Origin: Antrodiella citrinella
Lineage: Eukaryota; Basidiomycota; Agaricomycetes; Polyporales; Steccherinaceae
Assembly (NCBI GenBank): GCA_004802725.1
Contig: SGPM01000261.1
Span: 1-39,273, forward strand
DNA: 39,273 nucleotides
Direction of reading: 5' to 3'
A program made the translations under genes and the position numbers. The notes under the pieces are model-generated. The model worked only from the letters and a program-made list of their open reading frames with translations. It searched no databases and was not told where the DNA came from. Each line of letters begins with the position of its first letter. Position 1 is the stretch's first letter. Positions 10,580 through 22,047 of the stretch are shown piece after piece.

Positions 10580-12513
10580 ATGGTTACACAAAGGCCTCCC
10601 ACGTCGCGGATGTCGACATTGAAAGCAATCAATTACCATTCACAACGTCTGCGAGAGCTACGCAGCCACCTCAACGCTTTCTCCCCGATCAACAATGTTC
10701 CCCCGGAGATATTGTCTCACATTCTACTCCTTCTGGTGGAGGACCACGTGGCGTCATGGCTTCGCCGCTGCAGACAGTATCCTGGTGAAGACCTGGATCC
10801 AAATGAGAAGAAGTCGAAAGACAAAGGATCGTGCCGTTGGACTACACGCGGTTGGATTGTGTATACCCACGTTTTTTCGCATTGGAGAGAGGTTTCCTTG
10901 CAAACTCCGACGATGTGGTCTTATATCCTGTCTACGCTGTCTTCGGAATTCGAAGATGCAGAGTTCCCAAGGCTTGTGCTGTCTCGATCAAAACAAGCCC
11001 GCCTCACGGTGGTGATGACGGGAGAGGATCCCCTTATTCGCCGAGTTCTTACTCAACTTCCTCGTATCAAGGAACTCACCTTGACCGGTGTTGGTGATCT
11101 GGCACACGACCTCCTGGAACTCACCCCCTTCCTATCATGCTCAACAGTCATGCCGCGCCGTCTTTGCGTCATCTTTCTCTCTCCGAGTATAGGTCCGGCT
11201 TCCAGAATACGCACGCAGGTCAGACGGACCTCAGGGACAGGGATTCGTGCGAGGCAAGCCGTCTACTCCCTCGTCTTCGCAGTCTCTACATCAATCACGT
11301 GCCCCAGTTCGGACTTGTCAGTCACCTTCTTCTCCCAACTTTAGTCTCACTCTACCTCGGCGACTGGCACCCTGAGGTGGACTCACGAACCCTTCTTCAG
11401 GCTTCGTGAAGGTTGCCACTTCTCCAGGAGTTAAGGTTACATGGTCGAAAGGATTGTCAGTGGGGGAAACAGACCAACGCGAATTCAAATGATTGGTCCG
11501 CTCAGGCGGACAGTCAGAGTCGCAACGCAGTCTACCTCCATCGTCTGCAAGACCCAAAGTCAGAGATACCGAAGCATGGCGCAATTTACTTCGTCAGCTT
11601 TCATATCCTCCCACCACCCGGGTGTGCTTGACACACCCCGAACACGATTACCGTGACGAGACCTCTCTGAATGCTGTTGTCTTCGCTCAAGATATTCTTC
11701 TTTCACGATACGACTACGGCACTGGCAATCCGGAACTCGCGTGGCCATTTTCATCTGCCGCAGTCATCATTGATGGTCCTCGGTGCTCGTGGTACAACGG
11801 CGGCAGCAAGTGTAAGTTATACCACTTCCACGCTGGCATACTTGACTCCGATCGCGGCAGCCACTCAAGCCACAATGATGCATTGGGAACACAGTCGCCC
11901 TCTCTGTTTTCTCATCACGTCGATGGAGGCGGAATATTTGGGCCGCAGGACATAAAGGAAATCTGGTGTCGTCCGGGGTTCAAAATACCTACCACTGGCA
12001 TTCGTACATTCTGCGTCGACGTTACATGGGCTTATGCCAATCTCCGTTGGATTGAATTGTTTGAGTACATGGTGCACGTGGATACCCTCTGCATTCTGTC
12101 CAACACCTCCGACTCGCTGATAACAGCTCTCGGTGTATGCACAACTGCAGGCACTACTACGGAGTCATCCGCCTCCGATCCTGTCGTCGTGAAAGAGCTG
12201 TTTCCGAAGCTCACGACGATGGTCATATGGGTTGCATCTGCCAAGGAACCGCTTGATCAATTGAGATACACATTGCGGTCTCGCTTCAAAAAGGGCAAGG
12301 CTTTGCACACACTTATCCTGGGAATGGCAAAGCGACTGGACTGATTTCTTGAAATCTGATGCGCTGAGGTCAATCAAGAAAGTCACGAAGGTCAAAATCA
12401 AGTTTGTGGACTTGGATGGGCTGGATAGGACGTCTGTGTCAGATCTATGTTTTAGGTTGCTTCGGCGTCATCGGATGAAGATGACGTTGACTGAGAAAGG
12501 TAGCGCCGATTGA
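10580..12513 (+). pseudogene. F-box / leucine-rich protein, broken
   Basis: The first frame (10580 to about 11130) has an F-box-like block INNVPPEILSHILLLL and the motif FSHWREVSLQTPTMW, typical of mushroom F-box proteins that recruit targets to SCF ubiquitin ligases. Leucine-rich text then continues in another frame (SLRHLSLSEY, LPRLRSLYINHV; about 11137-11406), is stopped by TGA at 11407-11409, resumes in phase (RLPLLQELRLHG), switches frame near 11540 (AWRNLLRQLSYPPTTRV) and runs to TGA at 12342-12344. The final stretch (KKVTKVKIKFVDLDGLDR) is in yet another frame to 12513. Four lesions make a functional product unlikely, although one or two could be unrecognised introns. Confidence 0.75.
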
Positions 12514-13032
12514 GTACTCAGGATGTACTGTAAGTCCGTAACACTATTTTCGTGTTGCGAATGTGAATAACATTTCGTTCCTTCCAGGATGGTCGTTGAT
12601 GATCATTGCAGACTAGCAGCGGTAGTACACAACTTATACCACATCGTCCATCCTTCCGCAACAGGTTCAGATTCTGATATTGTGGGCAGATTGTCGTATT
12701 GTGTTCAACCCGGCACTGGTATTCGATTTCCATCGTCCAGAGTACTTGTCCAGCGTTGATCGATCGTGCTCTTGCTGTGAGTTGCCACTTTGCTTGCTTT
12801 GCACATGATGGAAGGTGTAACGTTTAACGTCAAAGTTCATCCGCGACAATTGTGGACCAGGTTACACACGAAAAAAGCTGAAAAAAGGCGATGCAGACTC
12901 GGAGGAGTCCGAGGACGTTCGCGACAACGTCCGGAGCCGGCATGAACAGACGCCTCCTGCTCCGCGCGCTCCAATAAAAGCGGAATGACAACGGCCATCT
13001 CTTTCCTCACTCTCATCGACATTTCTTGCTGC
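12514..13032. other. Intergenic region with paired hairpins and core promoter
   Basis: No gene is supported here. The stretch holds two adjacent perfect stem-loops: CTCGGA/TCCGAG at 12898-12913 and GGACGTT/AACGTCC at 12913-12932. A TATA-like CAATAAAAG follows at 12972-12980, upstream of the next gene. The hairpins could be a regulatory site or part of a 5' leader. Confidence 0.5.
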
Positions 13033-14534
13033 ATGACAGACGGAAATAAACCCACTTCACCTATTACGCTTTCCGAAGAATATGTTCAGGATTGCTTCCA
13101 CAGCTATCTCAAATCCTCACTCACCCAGGCAAAGGCGGAGAGATTGCTGGACATTGATGTCCTCGCGAGCGCGGAGGGCGATTTAATGATCACAGGTGCG
13201 TCCGTATCACCACTATCATATCTTTCTTATCCTGATTTTGCTTAGGCCCTGCGTTGTGCTTGTACTTCGCTGCTCTGCGATCCACAACATATCCCCCTTC
13301 TGTACCTTTGCCGCGTCTCTCCAAATCCGGCACAGCTCCGACCGACCTTTCGCTCTCCAATTGTCCGCCCGCGTTTCGACCGTTCCTCATCGTATGGTCG
13401 AACACCGTCCTCGACATTCAGGCCTTGGCTCCGGAGTACCAACATGACCTCGCTCGTATCATCTGCAGTCTTTCCCCAGTCGCTCAACCACTCAACCCTA
13501 GACTTAATGGGATAGCTGCAGATCTGAGGGCTGTCGCTATTGAGATCAGTATGCGCCGCACGTTCCAGGACAGATACGCCAATGATCTTCAGGCTGCACT
13601 GGACGCGGGAAATTCCACTTCCCTGCGTGTCAAGGCCTCCTTCGTCCCACCTCCCACGTATGATGACGCACCGAGCTCCCCAGCGCTCTCTGTGCGAACT
13701 TCTTCGTCTACTCTTAGCCCTCTCCCTTCCGGAAAGAGCTTTTCCTCATCGAGTTCTACTTCTCCGTCAAGCAAATCTTTCAGCCCTATACCCCCGTCGC
13801 CATCGTCACCGGGGAGGTCTATCTTGACGGAGGACTCTCCGGCGATCGAGTTCATCCGAGAAACACTCTATGCTGCGCTGGGGGACGTGCTTGAGCGGGT
13901 ACCCGCGCTGCGACGTCTATTGCGCAGAGATCCCGGTCGTGCCTACTTCGCTTCTGTAGCGTTCGCCATCCTCGACGTCGCATCTTACTCGACGTATCAC
14001 GAGAACGGGGATCCAGCTATTCGCGGCGTCATGGGCACACCTCTCCGTCTGTCCATGTGCCCCCCGGAGCTGAAGCCGTTCATGGTCGAGCTCTGCGCGA
14101 TCGGAGAGGCGGTGAAGGAAATCGACAACGAGGACTCGTTGGCGTCGGTGGACGCGATGCGGCATGGGAAAGACCTCCCTATTCCCCGCATGGATCGTGT
14201 ACGGGACATCCTGGAGGGCGGCGTCGGGCATGCGTACAATCGGCGCAGCAGTCGTCCGCAACATCACGGGCACGGGCATTCGCACTCACACAGTGCCAGT
14301 AGCAATGGGAGTGCACGGGGGTCCAATGGGAGTGCACGGGGGTCTGATGAGTACGATCCGTTGGACACGCGGGCGACGGATCCGAGACGGCGGACGACGT
14401 CCACCGAGGGCCGCGCCGTTGCGTTTGCGAATCGGATCAACGCGTTGGCGTTGGGCATGACGCGTCTCAGGGCATTCCGTGAGCGGCAGGAGGCCGTTTT
14501 CAAGGTGCTTATCGGAGTTGGCGGGGGGACGTGA
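13033..14534 (+). CDS. Hypothetical protein, Ser-rich and His-rich
   Basis: Two exons, 13033-13195 and 13246-14534 (483 aa), with a 50-bp GTGCGT...TTAG intron in phase 1. I do not recognise the family. The N-terminal part is helical and Leu-rich (SYLKSSLTQAKAERLLDID), the middle (about 200-260) is a Ser/Pro linker, and a second folded-looking block (AIEFIRETLYAALGDVLERV to about 400) follows. Near the C-terminus there is a His tract (HHGHGHSHSHS) next to a twofold repeat NGSARGS. An in-frame ATG at 12985 would add 16 residues, but it lies only a few bases from the TATA-like element, so 13033 is preferred. The balance of folded blocks and linker suggests a conserved basidiomycete protein. Confidence 0.75.
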
Positions 14535-14801
14535 TTCAAGATGCACATGTTGGTTGGATAATGTATGTTATGTATTGATTGGATATTTGGTTGCGACGAT
14601 CAATGCTCGGAGTCTCGGATGTGTTCATATGAACTCTGAATGCTTTACGATGTTTATGTACTGTACTGTATCTGCGTATAGTGTACATCACTTTTTGACT
14701 AATTTCTTAGTACTACAGTATACTGTTTATCACTTCTGCTGAAGGGACAATAAATCCGGACTCGTAAGCAGTAAGAATGATTGCGAAAAGGGAAGCGGTG
14801 A

Positions 14802-17103
14802 CTAGGTGAACGGTACTATATCATGATATACAGAAGACGCCATGAACCTATTGAGCATATACTCGTCGTGCTCCTTCAGAATAGGACCAGCGGCAAAGAC
14901 GGTCGGTGCCCACCTAATATCAAGGTTTATTGTGAAAGGGTAGGTTGTCTCGCCCGCAGTGCCGGACCAGTCGAAGTCTATCAGCATTGCGTGGTCCTGG
15001 ATCTCGTTGCCAGAATTCTCCAATTCCGCGCTTGCATCGAGACCCTCTTCGCTCTCGGCCCGCTTCCTGTTTCTGCGCTTCTCCTGGACCAAGACGTTCG
15101 ATCGTCTCAAGTCACCATGTACTGAGCCCCGTGAGTGAAGAACCTGCATTGCTCGCTGAACGTCTGCTGCAAGTGACATCGACATCGGCCGGTATTTATA
15201 CATATCAAATGCGGTCGAAGCGTCGACGTAGTCCATCACGACCATGACGTAGCCTCCCAGAAGAGCAGCTTGGAAGTGAAACTTGGGTGCGAGGGGAGGG
15301 CTCTGTTTCGCCAGACATTCGTGTGCCTCTCGTCCGTACCGCTCGCAAAACTTCACCACGACGTCTCGCCCGTTATACTTTCCCCTGAAGATCGGACAAC
15401 GGAGGGTCCCTTGAAAGTTGTCCATATCGCACCACCGTTGGACCCTATCACGCTCAACCCCGTTGAGCAGCCGACTAGTAATGCGCAGATTTGAGAGTGC
15501 TTCTCCGTGTTCGTGTTCGTCCGCCAGCACAGGAGATAACGTCCGTCCAGAGTCAGCAACCAACGGGTCAAGTTTGAGGGCGTTGTACATCTCCACGAGA
15601 TTCTCGAGTGCATCACGAATGACAGTGAACACACGCGACACGTGGAGGAAGCGTTCTTCGCTCGCGGTACACCCGAGCAGGATGGGGTCGGTCAATGGCT
15701 CGACGACAATTACCTCAAGGAGAAACGCGCTGAAAAAGTAAATGTAGGGGCTAGCAATGGCGACCAGGACGCTTGGGCATCTCGATACATTCCGTAGGGG
15801 CGCATACTGTATGGATGCGGATCAGTGTGACATAGACAGTCGTGATACAACGGACATACTGCGCGATGCGAAACATGCAAAGCGTAGGCACGTTTCACTT
15901 CTTCTATTGGATTTCCTTCGAGGCCAAATTCGTCCCTGTACGAAATACGGTACAAAAGAATTCCGAACCGCTGGAGATCCGCCCTATCTTGAGTGTCCGG
16001 TCCGTACGTGGAATCAGTGATACAATTCGTGTGGAGGAGGGGTGTGCACCCAAACAGTTCCTCCAATATAGGTCGCGTAGCCTCCTGCCGGCGTTCGCCT
16101 GTGTATAATTCGCTCGCCCTTTTGACGAGGACAGCGACCTGCTTGCGCAACTGTGGAGAGGTTGAGACTTGATCCAAGTGAGACAAACGGTGCTTGATGA
16201 CGGCAAAAATGGGCTCGTAAATGGAGCCCGTCGAGGATAGGAGCATCACCTTGGTGCGGCTCTCCGATACGTTTAGGGTCCCCCGCGAGCACTGAAGGAG
16301 AGGGGCCAGAGAGAGGATAGCGTTCAAGTACGCCGCTTTTTCTATCCGTCAATATTGAAGACTCAAGGTGTTTCTGAACGAGCATGGACTCACTATTTGT
16401 GTAGTTGACCCGTACGAGGAGAGGTTCTGTGGTAAGATAGTGCATGAATACAAATGCAAGCGATGGCCCACGGGATACAGAAAAGGAACGACGAACCTTG
16501 GTCAAAGAGGACGATAAAATGAATAAACTTGTCGTATGAAGCGATATCGTTCGTAGGGGGAGCATAGTCTGGGGCCGTAGCAGCGAAACGGATGTTGTGA
16601 ATGAGAGCATCTTTATGCTGTTCGAGGTACGCCGATACGACTTGAGGGAAATTTTCCCTGTCCTACATAGAGAGGTGCATCTTTGGGCTAGCAGGAGAGT
16701 ATAAGGATGTTTTTTACTTCAGACTCGCGGTTGAAAGACGTACGAGTCCTATTAAATGCCCATCGAGAGGCCCAACGTGTTCCTCAAAAAGCGGCGGGCG
16801 GCTTCCCCGACAAAATAGAGATATGAGCCGTATCACGGAATCTTCTTCATCGATTTCGATAGGTAGGATTATTTGCAAGCGAGGGGAGAAGACATTATAG
16901 TACACCATGGGGGTGACGGTGGGTAGGGGCACAAGGTCGGGTGAGATCTGGGTGAGATAAGATTCGGATAAGATTCGAGGCTGAATCAACGTGGCAATAC
17001 TAGCCGTCCTACTACGTATGGCCTCGAGTTCATTCACGTTAGCATCGTAACTGCACCATCTATAGCTTGCGCTCAACCTCATGGTCGCATGGTGTGTTGC
17101 CAT
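14802..17103 (-). CDS. Protein-kinase-like domain protein
   Basis: Five exons on the minus strand: 17103-16718, 16657-16497, 16426-16394 (33 bp), 16341-15860 and 15806-14802 (688 aa). All phases agree. The C-terminal domain is kinase-like: a candidate ATP-binding Lys in VVVKFCERYGREAH (about residue 506), a catalytic loop of the HGD type in VHGDLRRSN (584-592), and the metal-binding IDFDW near 630-634. The block before it (SRCPSVLVAIASPYIYFF, IVVEPLTDPILLGC) matches a recurrent mushroom family in which a nuclease-like or crinkler-like N-terminal part precedes the kinase fold; YRDEFGLEGNP is part of that region. The substrate is unknown. Exon 4 begins after an acceptor at 16342; nearer AG sites give a frame that breaks. 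Confidence 0.8.
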
Positions 17104-17155
17104 AGCATGCGTATTTCAAGTTGATCTAAATTATCGCTGAAGTTCAACCCAGGAA

Positions 17156-18892
17156 ATGCTGCCATCTCCTCAAATGCCAGTGGACGCGCAGAACGCACCG
17201 ATATTTGGTCTCCCGTCTGAACTGACCGAGAGTATCGTTGTGCTCCTCGCAGAGTATCCTGTGGCTATTGCAGCTTTCGCCCAGACTTGTCGGCATTTCC
17301 GATCTCTCGTATACGCAACCGCGGATGATCACCTTTGGCGCAATCTGTTCCTCGCACTGCACGACGATCCTCGCAGGGCGTACCGTGCAGTTCCACCTTC
17401 TCCGCTGGTAAAATGGGGAGAGGAGTATCAGAGGCGCGTGCGGGCCTACAATTACTTTAGGCGGGAGCAGATGCTGTATTCGCGTATCCCGGAGCATTAC
17501 GCTGACCCAAGTGCGGTGCTCGCGTTCGAAGCCCTACAGACCCTCCACTCTATGATAGACACCACAACACCTCATCCTCCGGCTGCAGGCGTCGCTCCTC
17601 AGCCCTGCGAAGAGTCTCTCATAAAAGCTCATTACCGCGCACCTAATTTCTCCCCACATCCCTTCGATCTCAAGGAGCCTACCAAGACCATGCTCATGTA
17701 CCGCAACATCGTCTACTATGGTATTCCGATTAACCTTGTTCGGGAGTTGCACCGCGAGACAAATCACGCAACGCCAGAACTTCACAAGCTCATCGCCTTC
17801 AGTGGGCTCCACACTTGCCGTACAGATGAGGAGCTGCCTGAGCCTAGTTTGACCGAATCCGTACCAATCACCCTCCTCGTAGGTCGTCCCAAAGTCACCA
17901 ACGTAAATTTGGTAGCCTTCAAGCAACATATGTTGTTCGAGGCAAAGAGGACCGTCTATAACATGGACTATCCGACCAAGGACCGTTTATACGGTCCATT
18001 CTGTCGTGTCAGTGGACGCCGATCGACCAATTCATGTGATCACTACCCTCACTGGAAACACCTCGCGGCAGTTCGCTTGGTCGTTCAGGAAGCGATGGTC
18101 GAGGAGTTTGCGAATGAGGGACCAGAGTTTCCTATGACAGAACCCATGGCCTTACGGAGTAGATGGGTCACTCTTCCGAGCATCCCAACACCTCTATCCG
18201 AGAACTCGCCGAGCAATCTCTCTTCAGAGAGAGACTGGGCAGGCGTAACCGGCCTTTGGAGGTATGTTCCTGTTCTTTCGTACCAAGATATATCAGTTCA
18301 ACTAACTCATTATGTAGACGACTTGTCACATGGTATGGATATGGGTCGTTGTTAGGTGAATTCACTTTAGATCGTCTGATCAGATTGAATACTAATGCTT
18401 TGCAATAATAGACCTCAACGACACCGATTTTGACGAGGTCGTGATGGGCAACGTTTTCGAGATCCGCACCTGCGTTCCCGTTCGCTTACGGGTGGTTGGC
18501 TACATCCACGACGACGGCTCACCAGCAGACTTCCCCACGATCAAAACCGAGGGTGAGTCGGGCGGCGAAGGGTGGCGGGAACGCGACGAGAATGATCCAA
18601 ACGACAATGGCGACCAGCGATCTACAGAGGGCAGAGTCTCTATGCTGTCAGATGGGTCCGTCCGGTGGACTACGGTGCGTCTCCTTGTTGCGCTACGTGA
18701 TATGTGACTCCGTTGAACGCATGTTGCCAGTGGTCGTATACGGATGCGAGCAAGAGGAAACGTCAATGGGTGTCCGAAGGGGTACAGATTGGCGGTATCG
18801 GATCCACAGCAGGGGCAATTGGGATGTGGACGGGTGCTTCACATGAGGATGGAGACCCGATCGGTGCGTGGTGGCAATGGAGAGTCGAATAA
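17156..18892 (+). CDS. F-box domain protein with conserved C-terminal domain
   Basis: Four exons, 17156-18261, 18318-18355 (38 bp), 18412-18674 and 18731-18892 (522 aa); phases agree. The F-box is at residues 17-65 (GLPSELTESIVVLL, then TCRHFRSLVYATADDHLWR), which would bind Skp1 in an SCF ubiquitin ligase. The C-terminal half holds a separate conserved region beginning at WAGVTGLWRRLVTWYGYG and ending GMWTGASHEDGDPIGAWW, a block I associate with basidiomycete F-box proteins and take to be the target-binding part. A second ATG at 17174 is possible. The gene faces the kinase-like gene across only 52 bp. Confidence 0.82.
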
Positions 18893-18996
18893 AGATAATA
18901 TAGAGGAAGCCATCAAATATTGTACAACATAGCTCAAACATAAACTGTAATGATACATACAGGAGCCTCGTTCCCCCCAGAGTCTGGCGCTTGCGC

Positions 18997-19865
18997 TCAT
19001 CGTCTGTACTTGGACAACGCTTCTTGTTTACACGCTCTCCCACAGAAATGGTCTGTCTCCCTTTGCGGGTTCGAAAGGCACATGACGCAGGGAGAGGCCA
19101 AGCCAGAATCGACTGCTTTCCTGAAACAACCATCGTCAATGAAAGCACAAGCCTGGCCGGAGATGTTCCTTACTCTCGGTGACTCTGGGAACAATATTCG
19201 CCGGTGCGCCCGTCCTTGCTAACATGTACCGGTTGCTTGCACTTCGGTAGCATGCACAAAACAGGAGATGGGCCGTCGTAGTCAGCCTCTTCTTCGTTAT
19301 CCTCGTGACCGTATTGTGGAATGTGAGCTGCTTTGGCCACTAGGATTCGGGCAAGAGGTGTTAGACATGGAAACGGCCAATCACATACTGGGTACCATAC
19401 CTGTCGTGATCAGGTCGCCCAGTGGGCCGAAATGATGCTTCTTGGGTTCTGCTGCCGCTGGAACTCGAATACGCAGAGGAGGCAACGATTGTGACGACGG
19501 CTTTGAGTGATGGGGCTGTTTGGCGCGCTCGGCGCAAGTCTTGCCACAGTATTCGTATTTGCCATACTGAGGTTTCTTGTGACAGTACTGCAATCATATT
19601 TGAATGCGACATACGACACGGAACAAAGGCTTTGTAAGTACCTTGCAAAGGTTCCCGGCTGCAATCGGCGGCACTGGGCGACTCTGAGACGGAGCCGCGG
19701 CAGTGCACGTCTTGCAGTAGCGAGCGCCGCCATGAGTGGATCTGGAGTAACAAGACTATTGTATGTTTAGTGATAGTGACGATCATGATCTAAGACGTCA
19801 CTTACTTGGCAAAGAGTGGGTGTTGGGATGTCAGACATGGCAGGATAGTATATCTCCGTGGGCAT
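18997..19865 (-). CDS. Multi-zinc-finger protein (CxxC...YCxxxC repeats)
   Basis: Five exons on the minus strand: 19865-19806, 19755-19642, 19587-19401, 19339-19174 and 19120-18997 (216 aa); phases agree. Four Cys clusters of one pattern are seen: LCQSC...RYCKTC, LCKYCHKKPQYGKYEYCGKTC split at an exon junction after LCK, LCMLPKCKQPVH...EYCSQSH, and PCVMCLSNPQ...HFCGRAC. These are short zinc-binding repeats. From memory, this array in mushroom fungi is normally followed in the same protein by a PARP-like ADP-ribosyltransferase domain. Here the reading frame stops (KQEALSKYRR, then TGA) where that domain would begin. The start could also be the ATG at 19838. The NADAR gene at 20100 ends 234 bp upstream on the same strand. 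Confidence 0.75.
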
Positions 19866-20099
19866 GTGTGATAATGACGAGCAGACGATCCACCACCGCT
19901 TAAGACAGATATATACTGCGAGACGTAGCAGTGCTGGCCAGCGCAGCAGCATGCTGATCAACACGAGGATTGTGTTCGGAGATGAGATACGCTGGAGTGC
20001 CCAGAGCGGGGAGGGTAGCCAGCCTCATGTTCAGCAAACTCGTGGCACACATGCGTGTATCCGCACAGCTCCAACCTCCGAGCACCCTGCAGGCCGTTG

Positions 20100-21476
20100 C
20101 TAGAGCGACAAGTCGCGCAACATATCCCGCACGTTTTGCAGGGCTTGTCCAAGCATGTTTCTTCCGCGATATTCAGGACCAGAAGTACAGCCCCAGTAGC
20201 GGTCTTCTCTCGAAATCTACGAATCGCACGATAGAGTACGTGAGCACGAGAAACGCATAGAGAAACAAACCCGGAAAGCCTTACATGATAGATATCCTTG
20301 CTACCTGTAGACAATAGCTTCCGTCTCAGGTGAGGATGTTGCGAGAACTTCAAGAGCAGGATCTCAGTCATCTGTACAAACAAACGTTAGTAATCGGGGA
20401 GATATGAACTTGCCGAGTTGACATACCTTTCGGAACCGCGGAGTACCCCACCAGTCTTCACGTGTCTCCCTTTCATAACGATGTGCTACCTCGATGGCGT
20501 CAAAAGGGTCATTGCCAGCTTTCCTGATGCGTTCTGCAATGTCAGGATAAGATGGTCGAAACTGAACGCAGAGTTAGAACAAGAAATCATATCTTCCAAT
20601 CAACGTACGGCTTACTTTGAACGACTGGTGTAAGTGGACGCATGTGGGATACCACTTGCCCTCGTACATGACCGGATGGGGAGAGAAAGTACTGAAGCCG
20701 TAATACGGTCCGGTCTTGTCGTACGTCCTAAACTCTATAGGAAGTTGGTCATCGTAGACCGGGATTGGAGCAGGCTCGATGTCGGGGTTCCAAGCCGGGT
20801 CTTGATTATCTTGGTCAGGATTTGTCGTCTTACCACGAAGAGACTGGTAGCTGCGTTTGAGGGCAGCAGCAGCTCTACAAAGGGAGCTTGATCGTCGGCG
20901 ACGCTTGCGTTCGCCTTCATCCCGATCACTGACGTTACTGTGCCTTCTTTCCAGAACCGACGTAAAATCACCGTGTCCAAGGGGCCAATTTGATGGCGGA
21001 GAATGTGCAGGTGTCGAACTGCGCGGAATATCTTTCGAGTGGTTCTGAGCCCTCTGAAATGCATCGTCAGTATTTCCCGGGTCCTTGGGTGTGACAACAA
21101 TAGGTGCACGTGAAGGATTGTCGACGACATTCACGTCTTCACGGGAAGTCTGTACGAGGTGGTACGCGTATCTCCGGGACGCGTCTGCATGCTTCGAGCG
21201 GTCGCGCTGGGAATCCGTATTCTCAGTATCTATTGCAGGCGAGACTGGAACCGCACGAGAGACTGATGTGGCGTTCGGATGAGGGGTAGGTGGTCGGTAG
21301 TCCGAAGCGCCAGAGGCTCGCCTAGAACTAGGACCGCTCGGAGTGGCGTGAAGGGGGTCCTCAAGTACATCGTACGTTTCCGAAGGAATGTAGTAGATAC
21401 TCCATCGCAAGAAGTCGATATGCTGAATCCACTCTGCGTCGGAATACCCGCAGAGACGCTGCACAGACCGGGCCAT
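20100..21476 (-). CDS. NADAR-domain protein, probable degenerate active site
   Basis: Four exons on the minus strand: 21476-20616, 20561-20427, 20371-20285 and 20216-20100 (399 aa); all junctions are in phase 0. Residues 1 to about 245 are mostly disordered, with a short N-terminal block (YSDAEWIQHIDFLRW) that resembles the start of the paralogue at 22048. The NADAR domain begins IEFRTYDKTGPYYGFSTFSP and continues through RPSYPDIAERIRKAG to YWGCTSGPEYRGRNMLGQAL. NADAR (YbiA-like) proteins are N-glycosidases acting on ADP-ribose-type or ribosylated substrates. The usual YPTSEH.FQ motif reads YPTCVHLHQ here (residues 276-284), so the conserved Ser-Glu is Cys-Val; FSNFS reads FSTFS. It may bind but not hydrolyse. 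An upstream ATG at 21542 is less likely by comparison with the paralogue. Confidence 0.85.
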
Positions 21477-22047
21477 GGCACTAAACGATAGGGGATGAGT
21501 GAGGATGTGATGAACAAGATGTGTGAGGATGCTTTTAAACATACTTCAAGAGACAAGGATGGACAGCGCCACAACGGAGGTGTGCGCGAGATGTCCTGTC
21601 ACAAGAACAAAGAAGGCCAGAACGGTGGCAAGACATTACTACATACCCTAATACAATAGCCTGTAAGCGCATCGATGTACTTGTCATAGCAGCAGTTTGC
21701 GCCTGACGACGAAATCACGTACCGAAGGTCAACGCGCAGGTCGTCCACAAAGAAAGAATCGGGCGACTCACGTGTCGAGCGTTGGAAGGCCATAACACGA
21801 AACGGTGAAATGTCGAAAACTTGTCAGTAGGGGCGCTGCAGCGGCACGCCAGTCCGATCCCCATGCATCGTACTTTGAGTCTGGACACTGCGAATCATAC
21901 TGGAACCGATCTGGGGATCGGAACTGGCGGCCTGTGGCGAATAGCATTTTAATTGTACAGCCTACTGAATATATACGTCCGATACCAATGATGCACTGCG
22001 ATAAAGTCCTATGAGCTTCAGATCATACAAAAATCAAACACAAGATT
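21477..22047. other. Intergenic region between the NADAR genes
   Basis: No independent gene is supported. On the minus strand there are plausible splice pairs (GTATGT near 21650 with an acceptor near 21598, and GTATGTTTAA near 21545 with CGTTTAG just before the start at 21476), so part of it may be a spliced 5' leader of the gene ending at 20100. A short frame starting with ATG at 21793 is possible but unproven. Confidence 0.4.

Noticed and set aside
13917..14548. Several minus-strand frames under the hypothetical gene
   Set aside because: GC-rich antisense shadows of the real exon.
15904..16206. Possible intron (donor near 16009, acceptor near 15950) in exon 4 of the kinase-like gene
   Set aside because: The unspliced reading YRISYRDEFGLEGNP fits the family pattern better than the spliced one.
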